64,000 bases of DNA from JBBROS01 sp965199595. GTDB taxonomy: Bacteria > Pseudomonadota > Alphaproteobacteria > Acetobacterales > Acetobacteraceae. The notes beneath the pieces were generated by a model. The model had not been told where the DNA came from. It ran no database searches and saw only the letters and a list, made by a program, of their open reading frames with translations. Positions 16,903-25,687 of the stretch are shown here, in pieces; within the stretch, counting starts at the first letter, position 1; each line of letters begins with the position of its first letter. The DNA is taken from NCBI GenBank assembly GCA_965199595.1, contig OZ241182.1, positions 1,798,001 to 1,862,000 of the forward strand, written 5' to 3'. Both the position numbers and the translations under genes were made by a program.

Positions 16903-19656
16903 ATGGCCATCCAGACCCTCACCGTCGGTCCCCGCACAGTGCGCTACGTGTCCGTGGCCGACGTGCCCGGCGTGGACCATCTGCCCTTCTCGCTCCGCAT
17001 CCTGCTGGAGAACCTGCTGCGGCAGGCGGCGGTGCACGGGGCGGACACGGCGGCCGAGGTGGAGGCGCTGATGGCCCGGCGGGTGGACGCCGGCGTCACC
17101 TTCTTCCCCGCCCGCGTGTTCGGGCAGGACATCCTCGGCCTCGTCATGCTGCTGGACATGGCGGCGATGCGCGACGGGGTGGAGCGGGCGGGCGGCGACC
17201 CCGCGCAGGTCAGCCCCAAGGTCGCGGTGGACGTCATCATCGACCATTCGCTGCAGGTGGACAGCTGGGCCAATCCCGATGCGGCGCGCATCAACCTGGC
17301 CCGCGAGTATGAGCGCAACGGTGAGCGCTTCGCCTTCCTGCGCTGGTGCGCGAGCAGCTTCGACGGCGTGCGCGTGGTGCCGCCGGGGAAGGGCATCATG
17401 CACCAGCTGCACATCGAGAACATCGGCCGCGTGGTCTGGACGGATGGCGACCTGGCCTACCCCGACAGCTGCGTCGGCACGGACAGCCACACGCCGATGA
17501 TCAACGGGCTGGGGGTGCTGGGCTGGGGCGTCGGCGGCATCGAGGCGGAGGCGGTGATGGTCGGCAAGCCCGTCGCCATCGCCCTGCCGCAGGTGGTGGG
17601 CGTGGAGGTCACGGGCCAGCTCGCGGACGGCGTGCTGCCCACCGACCTGGTGCTGCTGATCACCCGCACGCTGCGGGACCTGGGCGTGGTGGGCAAGTTC
17701 GTGGAGTTCTTCGGTCCTGGCTGCGACAGCCTCTCGCTGGGCGACCGCGGCATGATTGCCAACATGGCCCCGGAATACGGCGCGACCGCCATCTTCTTCC
17801 CCGTGGACCGGCTGACGCTCGACTACCTGCACATGACGGGCCGCCCGGAGGAGGAGATCGCCCTGGTGGAAGCCTATTGCCGCGCCCAGAAGCTGTGGCG
17901 GGACAGCAGCACCCCTGCGCCGACCTTCGACACCGTGCTGACCATCGACCTTCCCTCCATCCGCCCCGCGATCGCCGGGCCACGCAACCCGGAGGACTGG
18001 CTGGACCTGGCGGACGCCGCCGCCGCGTTCCACACGCACCACCAGGAGATTGCCGGCCGCCCGGTGGACCCGGCCCGTGCCGTGCCCGTCGCCGGAACCG
18101 GATACGCCCTGCACGACGGCGACGTGGTGATCGCGGCCATCACGTCCTGCACCAACACGGCGAACGCGGCGAACATGATGGCGGCCGGTCTGGTGGCGCA
18201 GAAGGCGGTGGCGCGCGGCCTGCGGAGCAAGCCGTGGGTCAAGACGTCGCTGGTGCCCGGCAGCCAGGTGACGGCGTCCGTGCTGGAGAAGGCAGGGCTG
18301 CAGGGTGCACTGGACACGCTGGGCTTCCACATCGCGGGCTTCGGCTGCACCACGTGCAACGGGGGGTCGGGGCCGTTGCCGGACCCGGTGGTGGACGCGA
18401 TCGAGAGCGAGAAGCTGGTCACCACCGCCGTGCTGTCCGGCAACCGCAACTTCGAGGGGCGGATCCACCCCAACGTGCGCGCCGCCTATCTCGCCTCGCC
18501 GGCGCTGGTGGTGGCCTATGCGCTGGCGGGCAGCCTGCTCAAGGACATAACGCGGGAGCCGCTGGGCACCGACCCGGCGGGCCAGGCCGTGTTCCTGCGC
18601 GACATCTGGCCCACCGCGGCCGAAATCGCCGCCGCGGCGGAGGGTGCGTACACGCGCGAGCTGTTCCAGGAACGCTATGCCGGCCTGTATGACGGCGGCG
18701 AGCCTTGGGACGCCCTGGCCGGGGAGCCCTCCGCCCGCTTCGCCTGGGACGAGGAGAGCACCTATATCCGCCGGCCGCCCTATTTCGACGACCTGCAGCG
18801 CGAAGTGCCTGCGGTGCGGGACCTGGCCGGCCTGCGTCCGCTGGTGATCCTGGGCGACAGCGTCACCACCGATCACATATCGCCGTCCGGCGCCATCAGC
18901 CTGGGCACGCCGGCGGCGGACTTCCTGCTGGGCAAGGGCGTGCAGCGGAGCGACTTCAACAACTACACGACGCGCCGGGCCAACCACCAGGTCGCGGTGC
19001 GCGCCACCTTCGCCAACATCCGCCTGCGCAACCGCATGGTGCCCGGCGTGGAGGGCGGCATGACGAAGGTGATGCCCGAAGGCACGGTGATGCGCGTCTA
19101 TGAGGCGGCGGAGCAGTATGCCGGGCGCGGCACCGGCCTGGTGGTGGTGGCCGGCCGCAACTATGGCTGCGGCTCCTCCCGCGACTGGGCGGCCAAGGGC
19201 GTGGCGCTGCTGGGCGTGAAGGCGGTGATCGCCGAGAGCTTCGAGCGCATCCATCGTACCAACCTGGTCGGCATGGGCGTGCTGCCGCTGCAGTTCCCGG
19301 CCGGTACCACGGCCGAGACCCTGCGGCTTGATGGCACGGAGGTGTTCGACATCGCCGGGCTTGAAACCGGTCTCGGCGTCCGGTCCAGCGTCACCTGCAC
19401 AATCCGCCGGGCCGATGGCACGACGGAGACGGTGATGCTCGTGGTCCGGCTGGACACGGGGGAGGACGTTGAATACTGGCGCCACGGCGGCATTCTGCCC
19501 CGGGTCTGGCGGTCCTACGTCACGGGGCGCGACACCAGCCAGCCCGGCGGCCTCAAGCCCCTTGCTGAAGAACCCGGCGGCCCCACCCGCGAGCTGCCGG
19601 ACGCGCTGCCGGCCAGTGATGTGCCGAGTGAGATGCAGGGTGCCAGCCTCGGCTGA
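16903..19656 (+). CDS. Aconitase-family hydro-lyase (AcnA/AcnD type)
   Basis: A 917-residue [4Fe-4S] enzyme. Cluster ligands are the cysteine in ITSCTNTANA and the pair in GFGCTTCNGGSG; SGNRNFEGRIHP and the C-terminal swivelling domain (NYGCGSSRDWAAKG) complete the aconitase pattern. Features are mixed: CNGxSG and GRIHP recall AcnD, whereas VEYWRHGGILP near the end recalls AcnA. With prpF divergent, a 2-methylcitrate dehydratase (AcnD) is the favoured reading; ordinary aconitase is the alternative. The ATG at 16903 is preceded by AAGGAG. The C-terminus runs about 40 residues past the last family motif. Confidence 0.85.
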   Translation: MAIQTLTVGPRTVRYVSVADVPGVDHLPFSLRILLENLLRQAAVHGADTAAEVEALMARRVDAGVTFFPARVFGQDILGLVMLLDMAAMRDGVERAGGDPAQVSPKVAVDVIIDHSLQVDSWANPDAARINLAREYERNGERFAFLRWCASSFDGVRVVPPGKGIMHQLHIENIGRVVWTDGDLAYPDSCVGTDSHTPMINGLGVLGWGVGGIEAEAVMVGKPVAIALPQVVGVEVTGQLADGVLPTDLVLLITRTLRDLGVVGKFVEFFGPGCDSLSLGDRGMIANMAPEYGATAIFFPVDRLTLDYLHMTGRPEEEIALVEAYCRAQKLWRDSSTPAPTFDTVLTIDLPSIRPAIAGPRNPEDWLDLADAAAAFHTHHQEIAGRPVDPARAVPVAGTGYALHDGDVVIAAITSCTNTANAANMMAAGLVAQKAVARGLRSKPWVKTSLVPGSQVTASVLEKAGLQGALDTLGFHIAGFGCTTCNGGSGPLPDPVVDAIESEKLVTTAVLSGNRNFEGRIHPNVRAAYLASPALVVAYALAGSLLKDITREPLGTDPAGQAVFLRDIWPTAAEIAAAAEGAYTRELFQERYAGLYDGGEPWDALAGEPSARFAWDEESTYIRRPPYFDDLQREVPAVRDLAGLRPLVILGDSVTTDHISPSGAISLGTPAADFLLGKGVQRSDFNNYTTRRANHQVAVRATFANIRLRNRMVPGVEGGMTKVMPEGTVMRVYEAAEQYAGRGTGLVVVAGRNYGCGSSRDWAAKGVALLGVKAVIAESFERIHRTNLVGMGVLPLQFPAGTTAETLRLDGTEVFDIAGLETGLGVRSSVTCTIRRADGTTETVMLVVRLDTGEDVEYWRHGGILPRVWRSYVTGRDTSQPGGLKPLAEEPGGPTRELPDALPASDVPSEMQGASLG

Positions 19657-19672
19657 ACCGTGAAGCCGGGGC

Positions 19673-19705
19673 GGTTGCGTCACCTGGTGGCGGTATCGCG
19701 CAACC
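19673..19705 (+). terminator. Possible weak hairpin after the aconitase gene
   Basis: GGTTGCG (19673-19679) and CGCAACC (19699-19705) can pair around a 19-base loop, 16 bases past the stop. No T-run follows. Support is limited to the inverted repeat. Confidence 0.25.
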
Positions 19706-19808
19706 AAGGCTGAACCGGCAGGTCGCTGTTGCGCCGTGCGGGGCTCGTTCATTCCTGGCCCTGGAGATCGTCGGCAGACCGCCGCCCCAGCCGCGGCGCC
19801 GGCGACGC

Positions 19809-19979
19809 TTAGGGTTGCGCCAGGTAGCGGGCGATGTCGCTCAACGCGCCGACGGAGACCGGCAAGGCGAGCAGCAGGAACGAGATGATGATCACCAGCG
19901 CAGTCACCACGTTGTCGTTGGACCGTGGCGGCTTTGCGGGCTCCGGCTCAGTGGGAAATCCGGCGGCGTCAAATGGCAT
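19809..19979 (-). CDS. Small single-pass membrane protein (56 residues)
   Basis: A short frame with ATG at 19979, GAGG about 8 bases upstream, and TAA at 19809-19811. The product has a proline-rich hydrophilic N-terminus (about 20 residues), one hydrophobic segment (TALVIIISFLLLALPVSVG, about 28-46) and a short tail. I do not recognise a family. The length, start signal and clean membrane segment argue that it is real. It stands alone between the aconitase gene and the infC terminator. Confidence 0.6.
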   Translation of the reverse strand: MPFDAAGFPTEPEPAKPPRSNDNVVTALVIIISFLLLALPVSVGALSDIARYLAQP

Positions 19980-20176
19980 CGGCGAACCTCGGAATGACTG
20001 CTGCTGGCTTGGGGCGGCCTCGGGGCGTCGCCGGTTCGCGCTCCTGTATGCGGTCTGGTGCGTCCAAAATCCAGGGGTACGGGATCGGGATCGGAGAACC
20101 TGCCGGCATTATCCTCTTCCTGGAGGATGGCGCCACGGCCGCCAGCCTCATGCGGGACCGCTTTCGCCGGGCACAA
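19980..20176. other. Non-coding stretch, nothing supported
   Basis: No frame with a start signal or recognisable protein sequence was found here on either strand. It probably contains the promoter of the 56-residue gene. A short direct repeat GGGATCGGGATCGG occurs near 20080-20095, with no known role. Confidence 0.4.
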
Positions 20177-20213
20177 GGGAAAGTGGCCGGTGCATCGCTC
20201 CGGCCACTTTCCC
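20177..20213 (-). terminator. Strong hairpin closing the thrS-infC operon
   Basis: Perfect 14-base arms (GGGAAAGTGGCCGG at 20177-20190 and its complement at 20200-20213) enclose a 9-base loop, beginning 19 bases past the infC stop. Read on the minus strand it ends in TTTCCCTT, a weak U-tract. Confidence 0.75.
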
Positions 20214-20231
20214 TCATCGTGAACCGAGGCC

Positions 20232-20756
20232 CTATTTGGGCGAGAGCACCATGATCATCTGACGGTTCTCCATCCGCGGCATCTGCTCCACCTTGGTGGT
20301 CAGCTCCAGCTCGGCCCGGATCCGTTCCAGCACCTTGATCCCGATATCCTGGTGCGCCATCTCGCGCCCACGGAACCGCAGCGTGACCTTCACCTTGTCG
20401 CCCTCGTCGATAAAGGTCTTCATCGCACGCATTTTGACCTGGTAGTCATTCTCGTCGATGTTCGGGCGGACCTTGATCTCCTTGATCTCGATCACCCGCT
20501 GCCGCTTCTTGGCCTCGTTCTTCTTCTTCTGCGACTCGTACTTGAACTTGCCGTAGTCGAGGATCTTGCAGACCGGCGGATCAGCGTTAGGGCTGATCTC
20601 GAGCAGGTCGAGGCCCACGGAATAGGCGCGCAACAGCGCATCGCGCGCGGTCATGACACCCTGCATCTCGCCCTCGGCGTCAATGAGGCGGACCTGCGGC
20701 ACGCGGATATCTTCATTCACGCGCGGCCCGTCGCGGGACGGCGCTGAATTGGGCAT
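20232..20756 (-). CDS. infC: Translation initiation factor IF-3
   Basis: A 174-residue protein that binds the 30S subunit and controls start-codon selection. The N-domain has VNEDIRVPQVRLID and VGLDLLEISPNADPPVCKI, followed by the lysine-rich linker (KKKNEAKKRQ) and the C-domain (EIKEIKVRPNIDENDY, KVTLRFRGREMAHQ). Length is standard. It lies 44 bases after thrS. The usual rpmI-rplT genes do not follow; a strong hairpin comes instead. Confidence 0.96.
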   Translation of the reverse strand: MPNSAPSRDGPRVNEDIRVPQVRLIDAEGEMQGVMTARDALLRAYSVGLDLLEISPNADPPVCKILDYGKFKYESQKKKNEAKKRQRVIEIKEIKVRPNIDENDYQVKMRAMKTFIDEGDKVKVTLRFRGREMAHQDIGIKVLERIRAELELTTKVEQMPRMENRQMIMVLSPK

Positions 20757-20800
20757 TGGACCTCGGGCTATCGAACTCTCCTGTGACTGTTGGACGGACG

Positions 20801-22756
20801 CTAGTCTTGGACCCGCTTCGATGCGGTTTCAAGACGCTTCAAATCGGGTGCCAGCGCCTCCTGCGCAAGACGCGCGATCGCATCATCGAATGACAGCACC
20901 TCTTGCGCCTCCGAACCGAGCCGGCGCAAGGCCACGGTACGCTGCTCAGCCTCCCGCCGGCCCACCACCAGCAGCAGCGGCACATGCGCCAGGCTGTGCT
21001 CGCGCACTTTGGCGTTGATCTTCTCGTTGCGGATGTCGGCCCGCACCGCCAGCCCGCGGGCACGCAGCGCGAAGGCCACCTCCTCCGCATAGGCCCCGGC
21101 ATCCGACACGATGGACGCCACCACCGCCTGCACCGGCGCCAGCCAGAGCGGGAAGCGCCCGGCATATTGCTCGATCAGGATGCCAAGGAACCGCTCGAAC
21201 GATCCCAGGATGGCCCGGTGCAGCATCACCGGCCGCTGGCGGCTGCTGTCCTCGGCGATATAGGTCGCGTCCAGCCGCTCCGGCAGCACGAAGTCCACCT
21301 GCAGCGTGCCGCACTGCCAGTCCCGCCCGATGGCGTCGCGCAGCACGAACTCCAGCTTCGGGCCATAGAACGCGCCCTCGCCGGGGTTCAGCTCATACGC
21401 GACGCCGGCGATGCCGCAGGCGTCCTTCAACGCCGTCTCCGCCTTGTCCCACACCTCGTCCGACCCGGCCCGGTTCTCCGGCCGGTCCGAGAACTTCACG
21501 CGGAAGCTGGTGAAGCCGAAATCCTCATAGACGCTGGACAGCAGCGCCACGAAGCGCACGGTCTCGGAGGCGATCTGGTCCTCGGTGCAGAAGATGTGCG
21601 CGTCGTCCTGCGTGAAGGCGCGCACGCGCATGATGCCGTGCAGCGCGCCGCTGGGCTCATAGCGGTGGCAGGCGCCGAACTCCGCCATGCGCAGCGGCAG
21701 CTCCCGGTAGGAGCGCAGGCGGTCGCGGAAGATCAGCACGTGGCAGGGGCAGTTCATCGGCTTCAGGGCGAGAGTGGTGTCCTCCTCCTCCACGCGGGCG
21801 ATGAACATGTTCTGCTTGTAGTTGTCCCAGTGGCCGCTCGCCTCCCACAGCCTGCGGTCCACCAGTTGCGGGGTCTTGACCTCCTGGTAGCCGGCTTCGT
21901 CCAGCCGGCGGCGCATGTAGTCCTCGGCGGTGCGATACAGCTTCCAGCCCTTGGGGTGCCAGAACACGCTGCCGGTGGCTTCCTCCTGGATATGGAACAG
22001 GTCCATGTCCTTCCCGATCCGCCGGTGGTCGCGCCGCTCGGCTTCCTCCAGCTGAAGCAGGTGGGCGTCCAGCTCCTTCTGGTCGCGCCAGGCGGTGCCG
22101 TAGATGCGGCTGAGCATGGCGTTGCGGTGATCGCCGCGCCAGTAGGCCCCGGCGACCTTCATCAGCTTGAAGGCGGTGCCGACATTGCCGGTGCCGGGCA
22201 TGTGCGGGCCGCGGCAGAGGTCGATCCAGTCGCCCTGCTTGTACAAGGTGATCACCTGGTCGGCGCCGAGGTCGCGGATCAGTTCGGCCTTGTAGGCCTC
22301 GCCACGCGCCTCGAAGAAGGCGATGGCCTCGGCACGGTCCCATTCCTGGCGCTCGAAGGCGGCATTGCGGGCGATGATCTCGCGCATCCTGGCCTCGATC
22401 CCGGCGAAGTCCGCGGGGGTGAAGGCCTCGTCGCGGGCGAAGTCGTAGTAGAAGCCGTTGTCGATCGGCGGCCCGATGGTCACCTGCGTGCCGGGGTAGA
22501 GCGCCTGCACCGCCTCGGCCAGCACATGCGCCGTGTCGTGCCGGATCAGCTCCAGCGCCTCGGGGTCCTTGCGGGTGATGAAGCGGATGTTGGCGTCGTG
22601 GTCGATCACGCGGGCCAGGTCCAGCGTCTGCCCGTCCACCTGCATCGCCAGGGCGGCGCGGGCCAGGCCGGGCCCGATGGCGGCCGCCACGTCGGTCCCG
22701 GTGACCGGCGCGTCGAAGCGGCGGATCGAGCCGTCGGGCAGCGTGATGGCGGGCAA
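20801..22756 (-). CDS. thrS: Threonyl-tRNA synthetase
   Basis: A 651-residue class II synthetase charging tRNA-Thr. In order: TGS domain (residues 1-60), editing domain with HDTAHVLAEA (HxxxH), the catalytic core with MNCPCHVLIF (zinc cysteine) and motif 2 RYEPSGALHGIMRVR, and the anticodon-binding domain from about 540 (PVQAVVASIV). The start is TTG at 22756, supported by AAGGA 9 bases upstream and by the correct TGS N-terminus. It begins 5 bases after the stop of the GT9 gene, so it appears co-transcribed with two glycosyltransferases. Confidence 0.96.
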   Translation of the reverse strand: MPAITLPDGSIRRFDAPVTGTDVAAAIGPGLARAALAMQVDGQTLDLARVIDHDANIRFITRKDPEALELIRHDTAHVLAEAVQALYPGTQVTIGPPIDNGFYYDFARDEAFTPADFAGIEARMREIIARNAAFERQEWDRAEAIAFFEARGEAYKAELIRDLGADQVITLYKQGDWIDLCRGPHMPGTGNVGTAFKLMKVAGAYWRGDHRNAMLSRIYGTAWRDQKELDAHLLQLEEAERRDHRRIGKDMDLFHIQEEATGSVFWHPKGWKLYRTAEDYMRRRLDEAGYQEVKTPQLVDRRLWEASGHWDNYKQNMFIARVEEEDTTLALKPMNCPCHVLIFRDRLRSYRELPLRMAEFGACHRYEPSGALHGIMRVRAFTQDDAHIFCTEDQIASETVRFVALLSSVYEDFGFTSFRVKFSDRPENRAGSDEVWDKAETALKDACGIAGVAYELNPGEGAFYGPKLEFVLRDAIGRDWQCGTLQVDFVLPERLDATYIAEDSSRQRPVMLHRAILGSFERFLGILIEQYAGRFPLWLAPVQAVVASIVSDAGAYAEEVAFALRARGLAVRADIRNEKINAKVREHSLAHVPLLLVVGRREAEQRTVALRRLGSEAQEVLSFDDAIARLAQEALAPDLKRLETASKRVQD

Positions 22757-22761
22757 GGGCG

Positions 22762-23709
22762 TTATCCTTGTTTGAAGTGCGGGGCGCTGAAATGCGGGGC
22801 AAACCTATGGGCCTCCGGCAGCGCGGCGGCAACCCTTGCCACCGTAAGGTCCGACAGGTCCGTCACGCGCAGCACGGCCATCCCGCCGCCATGTGGGCCG
22901 CGGGGTGCGGTGAGGGCCGGGTCGCTGGCGCCGGAGAACAGCACCAGGCCGGGGCAGCCCATGGCGGCGGCCAGGTGCATGGGCCCGGTGTCGTTCCCCA
23001 CTGCCAGCGCCGCCCCCGCCGCGAGCCCGGCCAGGGCGGCGAGGCTGGTCTGTCCGGTGAGGTCGATGGCGGCGGGGCAGGCGGCCTGGATCATGCGCGC
23101 CAGGGGCGTCTCCGCCCTGGTGCCGACGACAGCGACGCCCAGCCCGCTTGCGTGCAACAGGGCTGCCAGCGCGCCGAACCGATCCGCGGGCCAGCGTTTG
23201 GCCGGGCGGTGCGGGGCGGCGCCGGGCACCAGCATGGCGTAGGGCGCCGGCATTCCTGCCGCACCCGTCAGCCAGCCAAGGTCGGCTGGCACGCCGGGGG
23301 GCACCCCCGCCATGGCGAGCTGCTCGCGTTGCCGATCGATCGTGTGCATCGCGTCCCGCGCCGGGTTGGCGTGCGGCAGGCTGGCACCGCGGGCGATGCC
23401 GGACCAGGCCGGCCGGCCGGCGAGACTGAAGTAGCGGGACGACCGCCCCGAAGTCTGCAGGTCATAGACGAGGTCGAACCCACGCAGGGCCCGGCGCAGC
23501 GCCAGCACCCCCGCGACATCCCACCAGGCCGGCCTACGGTCTGTCACCACCCGGTCGAACCACGGCGCCCCGCTCAGCAGCCCGCCGAAGGGCGCCGTGG
23601 TCAGCAGCGTGATCTCCGCCGCCGGATGATGCGCCCGGATGTCGGCGAAGGGCTGGAACGCCAGCACCACGTCACCCAGCGCGCCCAGCTTGATGACCAG
23701 TATCCTCAA
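22762..23709 (-). CDS. Glycosyltransferase family 9 (heptosyltransferase-like)
   Basis: A 315-residue protein of the ADP-heptose:LPS heptosyltransferase family, which extends the LPS core. It starts RILVIKLGALGDVVLAFQP, the family N-terminus, and near the C-terminus has VGNDTGPMHLAAAMGCP, the nucleotide-sugar site. The start is TTG at 23709, whose TGA-overlapping position (TTGA) couples it to the upstream GT4 gene; no ATG or GTG gives the same N-terminus. Which core sugar it transfers is unknown. Confidence 0.87.
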   Translation of the reverse strand: MRILVIKLGALGDVVLAFQPFADIRAHHPAAEITLLTTAPFGGLLSGAPWFDRVVTDRRPAWWDVAGVLALRRALRGFDLVYDLQTSGRSSRYFSLAGRPAWSGIARGASLPHANPARDAMHTIDRQREQLAMAGVPPGVPADLGWLTGAAGMPAPYAMLVPGAAPHRPAKRWPADRFGALAALLHASGLGVAVVGTRAETPLARMIQAACPAAIDLTGQTSLAALAGLAAGAALAVGNDTGPMHLAAAMGCPGLVLFSGASDPALTAPRGPHGGGMAVLRVTDLSDLTVARVAAALPEAHRFAPHFSAPHFKQG

Positions 23710-24839
23710 AGCAGCTCGCGATACACGTCCAGCGTCGCGGCCTGCATCCCGGCCGTCGTGTACTGCGCCAGCACGCTGGCCCGCGCCCTGGCGCCCAGCG
23801 CCGCCCGGTTCTCCTCGGTCATGCCCAGGGCCACGTCCAGCACCGCCGCCAATGCGCCGGCATCGCCGGGCGGGACCAGCCAGCCGGTTACCAGATCCTC
23901 GACCGTCTCCGCGGCGCCGCCATGGTTGGTCGCCACCACGGCAAGGCCCATCGCCTGCGCCTCGATCACCGCGCGGCCGAAGCCCTCCGGCTCCGTGGAG
24001 GCGGAGACCGCGACCGTGGCCAGCATCAGCGCGGCGGGCATGTCGTCGCAATGGCCCACCAGGCGCACCCGATCGGCGACCCCCAGCCGGTGCGCCAGCG
24101 CCTCCAGCTCCTGCGCATAGCCCGGCCGGCCATCGCCCAGCAGCACGCAGATGGCCCGCTTGTCCTGCAGCCGTGCCATCGCCGCCAGCAGCACGGTCTG
24201 GCCCTTCCAGCGGGAGAGGCGGGCCGGCAGCATCACCACCGGCGCGTCGTCCGGCAGGCGCCAGGTGCGCACCAGGCGGGCAAGGCGGTCGCCGGGCACG
24301 CGGGCCGGGTCGAAGATGGTGGGGTCCACGCCGCGCGGGATGATGCGGACGATGGCGGGGTCCGTGCCGTGCCGGGCCACCAGGTGGTTGGCCACCCAGC
24401 GGCTGATGGCGATGACCCGGTCGCCGCGCGCCATCACCGAGTTGTAGAGCCGTTTGCCCGGGCCGCCGTCGTTATAGACGCCGTGATAGGTGGTGACGAA
24501 CGGCACCCCGGTGCGCCGCGCCGCCCGCAGCGCGGACCAGGCGGGGCCGCGGGAGCGGGCATGCACGATGGACACCTGGTCCGCACGGATCAGCCGCGCC
24601 AGCCGTCCGGCGTTGCGCCAGATCGCCAGCGGCCCCTTGCCGGCCAGCGGCAACGTGATGTGCCGGCCCCCGGCGCGCTCGACGGACGGCACCAGCCGCC
24701 CCCCGGCGCTCGCCACCAGCGCGGTGCCGCCCGACCCGGCGATCGCCTGCGCCATCTCCACCGTGCCGCGCTCCACGCCCCCGGCCTCCAGCCGTGGCAG
24801 CACTTGCAGGATGGTGGCGCCGGGTGGGAGAGGATCCAT
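23706..24839 (-). CDS. Glycosyltransferase family 4
   Basis: A 377-residue group-1 transferase. ILQVLPRLEAGGVERGTVEMA at the N-terminus is the acceptor-side loop of this family (in part), and EPEGFGRAVIEAQAMG near residue 285 is the donor-binding EX7E motif. The ATG at 24839 was chosen over an ATG 13 codons upstream because homologous sequence starts at about residue 8. It is the first gene of a run with GT9, thrS and infC, and probably works with GT9 on LPS or capsule. Confidence 0.87.
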   Translation of the reverse strand: MDPLPPGATILQVLPRLEAGGVERGTVEMAQAIAGSGGTALVASAGGRLVPSVERAGGRHITLPLAGKGPLAIWRNAGRLARLIRADQVSIVHARSRGPAWSALRAARRTGVPFVTTYHGVYNDGGPGKRLYNSVMARGDRVIAISRWVANHLVARHGTDPAIVRIIPRGVDPTIFDPARVPGDRLARLVRTWRLPDDAPVVMLPARLSRWKGQTVLLAAMARLQDKRAICVLLGDGRPGYAQELEALAHRLGVADRVRLVGHCDDMPAALMLATVAVSASTEPEGFGRAVIEAQAMGLAVVATNHGGAAETVEDLVTGWLVPPGDAGALAAVLDVALGMTEENRAALGARARASVLAQYTTAGMQAATLDVYRELL

Positions 24840-24868
24840 CGCGGCGCTATACCGGGGCAGGGGGCGAC

Positions 24869-25627
24869 ATGGAAGCATCAGCCGAATCAGCGAAGATCGA
24901 CCGGGGCGACGGCCTGCACCTGGCCTATGTCCATACGGCGGGTGCGGGACCCACCGTGGTGTTCCTGCCAGGCTTCCGCAGCGACATGCAGGGCAGCAAG
25001 GCCGTGCATGTGGAGGCCTGGTGCCGCGCCCGGGGCCGGCCGTGCCTGCGCCTCGATTACGCCGGGCATGGCGCCAGCGATGGGGTGTTCACCGACGGCA
25101 CCATTGGCAGCTGGACCCGGGATGCGCTGCATGCGATCGATCACGCGACGCAGGGGCCGCTGATCCTGGTCGGGAGCAGCATGGGCGGCTGGATCGCGCT
25201 GCTGATCGCGCTCGCGCGGCCGAGGCGCATGGCCGGGCTGATCGGGATCGCCGCAGCGCCGGACTTCACCGAGGCGCTGATGTGGGAGTCGATGATGCCC
25301 GCCGAGCGCGCCACCCTGCAAGGCGACGGTGTCCTGCTCATCCCCAGCCAGTATGGCGAGCCCACGCCCGTGACGCTGCGGCTGATCGAGGAGGGGCGCC
25401 ACCACCTGCTCATGCACGCACCCATTGGGATCACCGCGCCAGTCCGACTGCTGCACGGGCAGCGGGACCCGGACGTGCCGTGGGAGACGGCGTTGCGGGT
25501 TGCTGCGCGCCTGACCGGGGATGACGTGCAGGTGACGCTGATCAAGGATGGGGACCACCGCCTGTCGCGGCCGCAGGATCTGCTGGCACTGGAGCGGCTG
25601 CTGACTGATCTATTGCCGCCGGGTTGA
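24869..25627 (+). CDS. Alpha/beta hydrolase (ABHD10-like serine esterase/thioesterase)
   Basis: A 252-residue cytoplasmic hydrolase. The oxyanion region is FLPGFRSDMQG, the nucleophile is in GSSMGG, and the acid and base are probably the aspartate in HGQRDPDVP and the histidine in DGDHRLS. The order and spacing resemble ABHD10, which cleaves acyl-glucuronides and S-acyl groups; the real substrate is unknown. The ATG at 24869 follows a G-rich stretch. It is divergent from the GT4 gene with 29 bases between. Confidence 0.8.
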   Translation: MEASAESAKIDRGDGLHLAYVHTAGAGPTVVFLPGFRSDMQGSKAVHVEAWCRARGRPCLRLDYAGHGASDGVFTDGTIGSWTRDALHAIDHATQGPLILVGSSMGGWIALLIALARPRRMAGLIGIAAAPDFTEALMWESMMPAERATLQGDGVLLIPSQYGEPTPVTLRLIEEGRHHLLMHAPIGITAPVRLLHGQRDPDVPWETALRVAARLTGDDVQVTLIKDGDHRLSRPQDLLALERLLTDLLPPG

Positions 25628-25687
25628 CCGAATAACGCCGCGCGACTGCGCCAAAACTGCCACAATTTTTGGGCAAATGCGTCGCCC

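Noticed and set aside
14799..16937. Apparent 712-residue fusion running into prpF
   Set aside because: The first 320 residues are the GntR gene read in the wrong frame; prpF has its own GGAGGAG site and start at 15965.
16888..19752. 954-codon open frame on the minus strand
   Set aside because: Antisense to the aconitase-family gene, which has full family motifs; composition is typical of GC-driven shadow frames.
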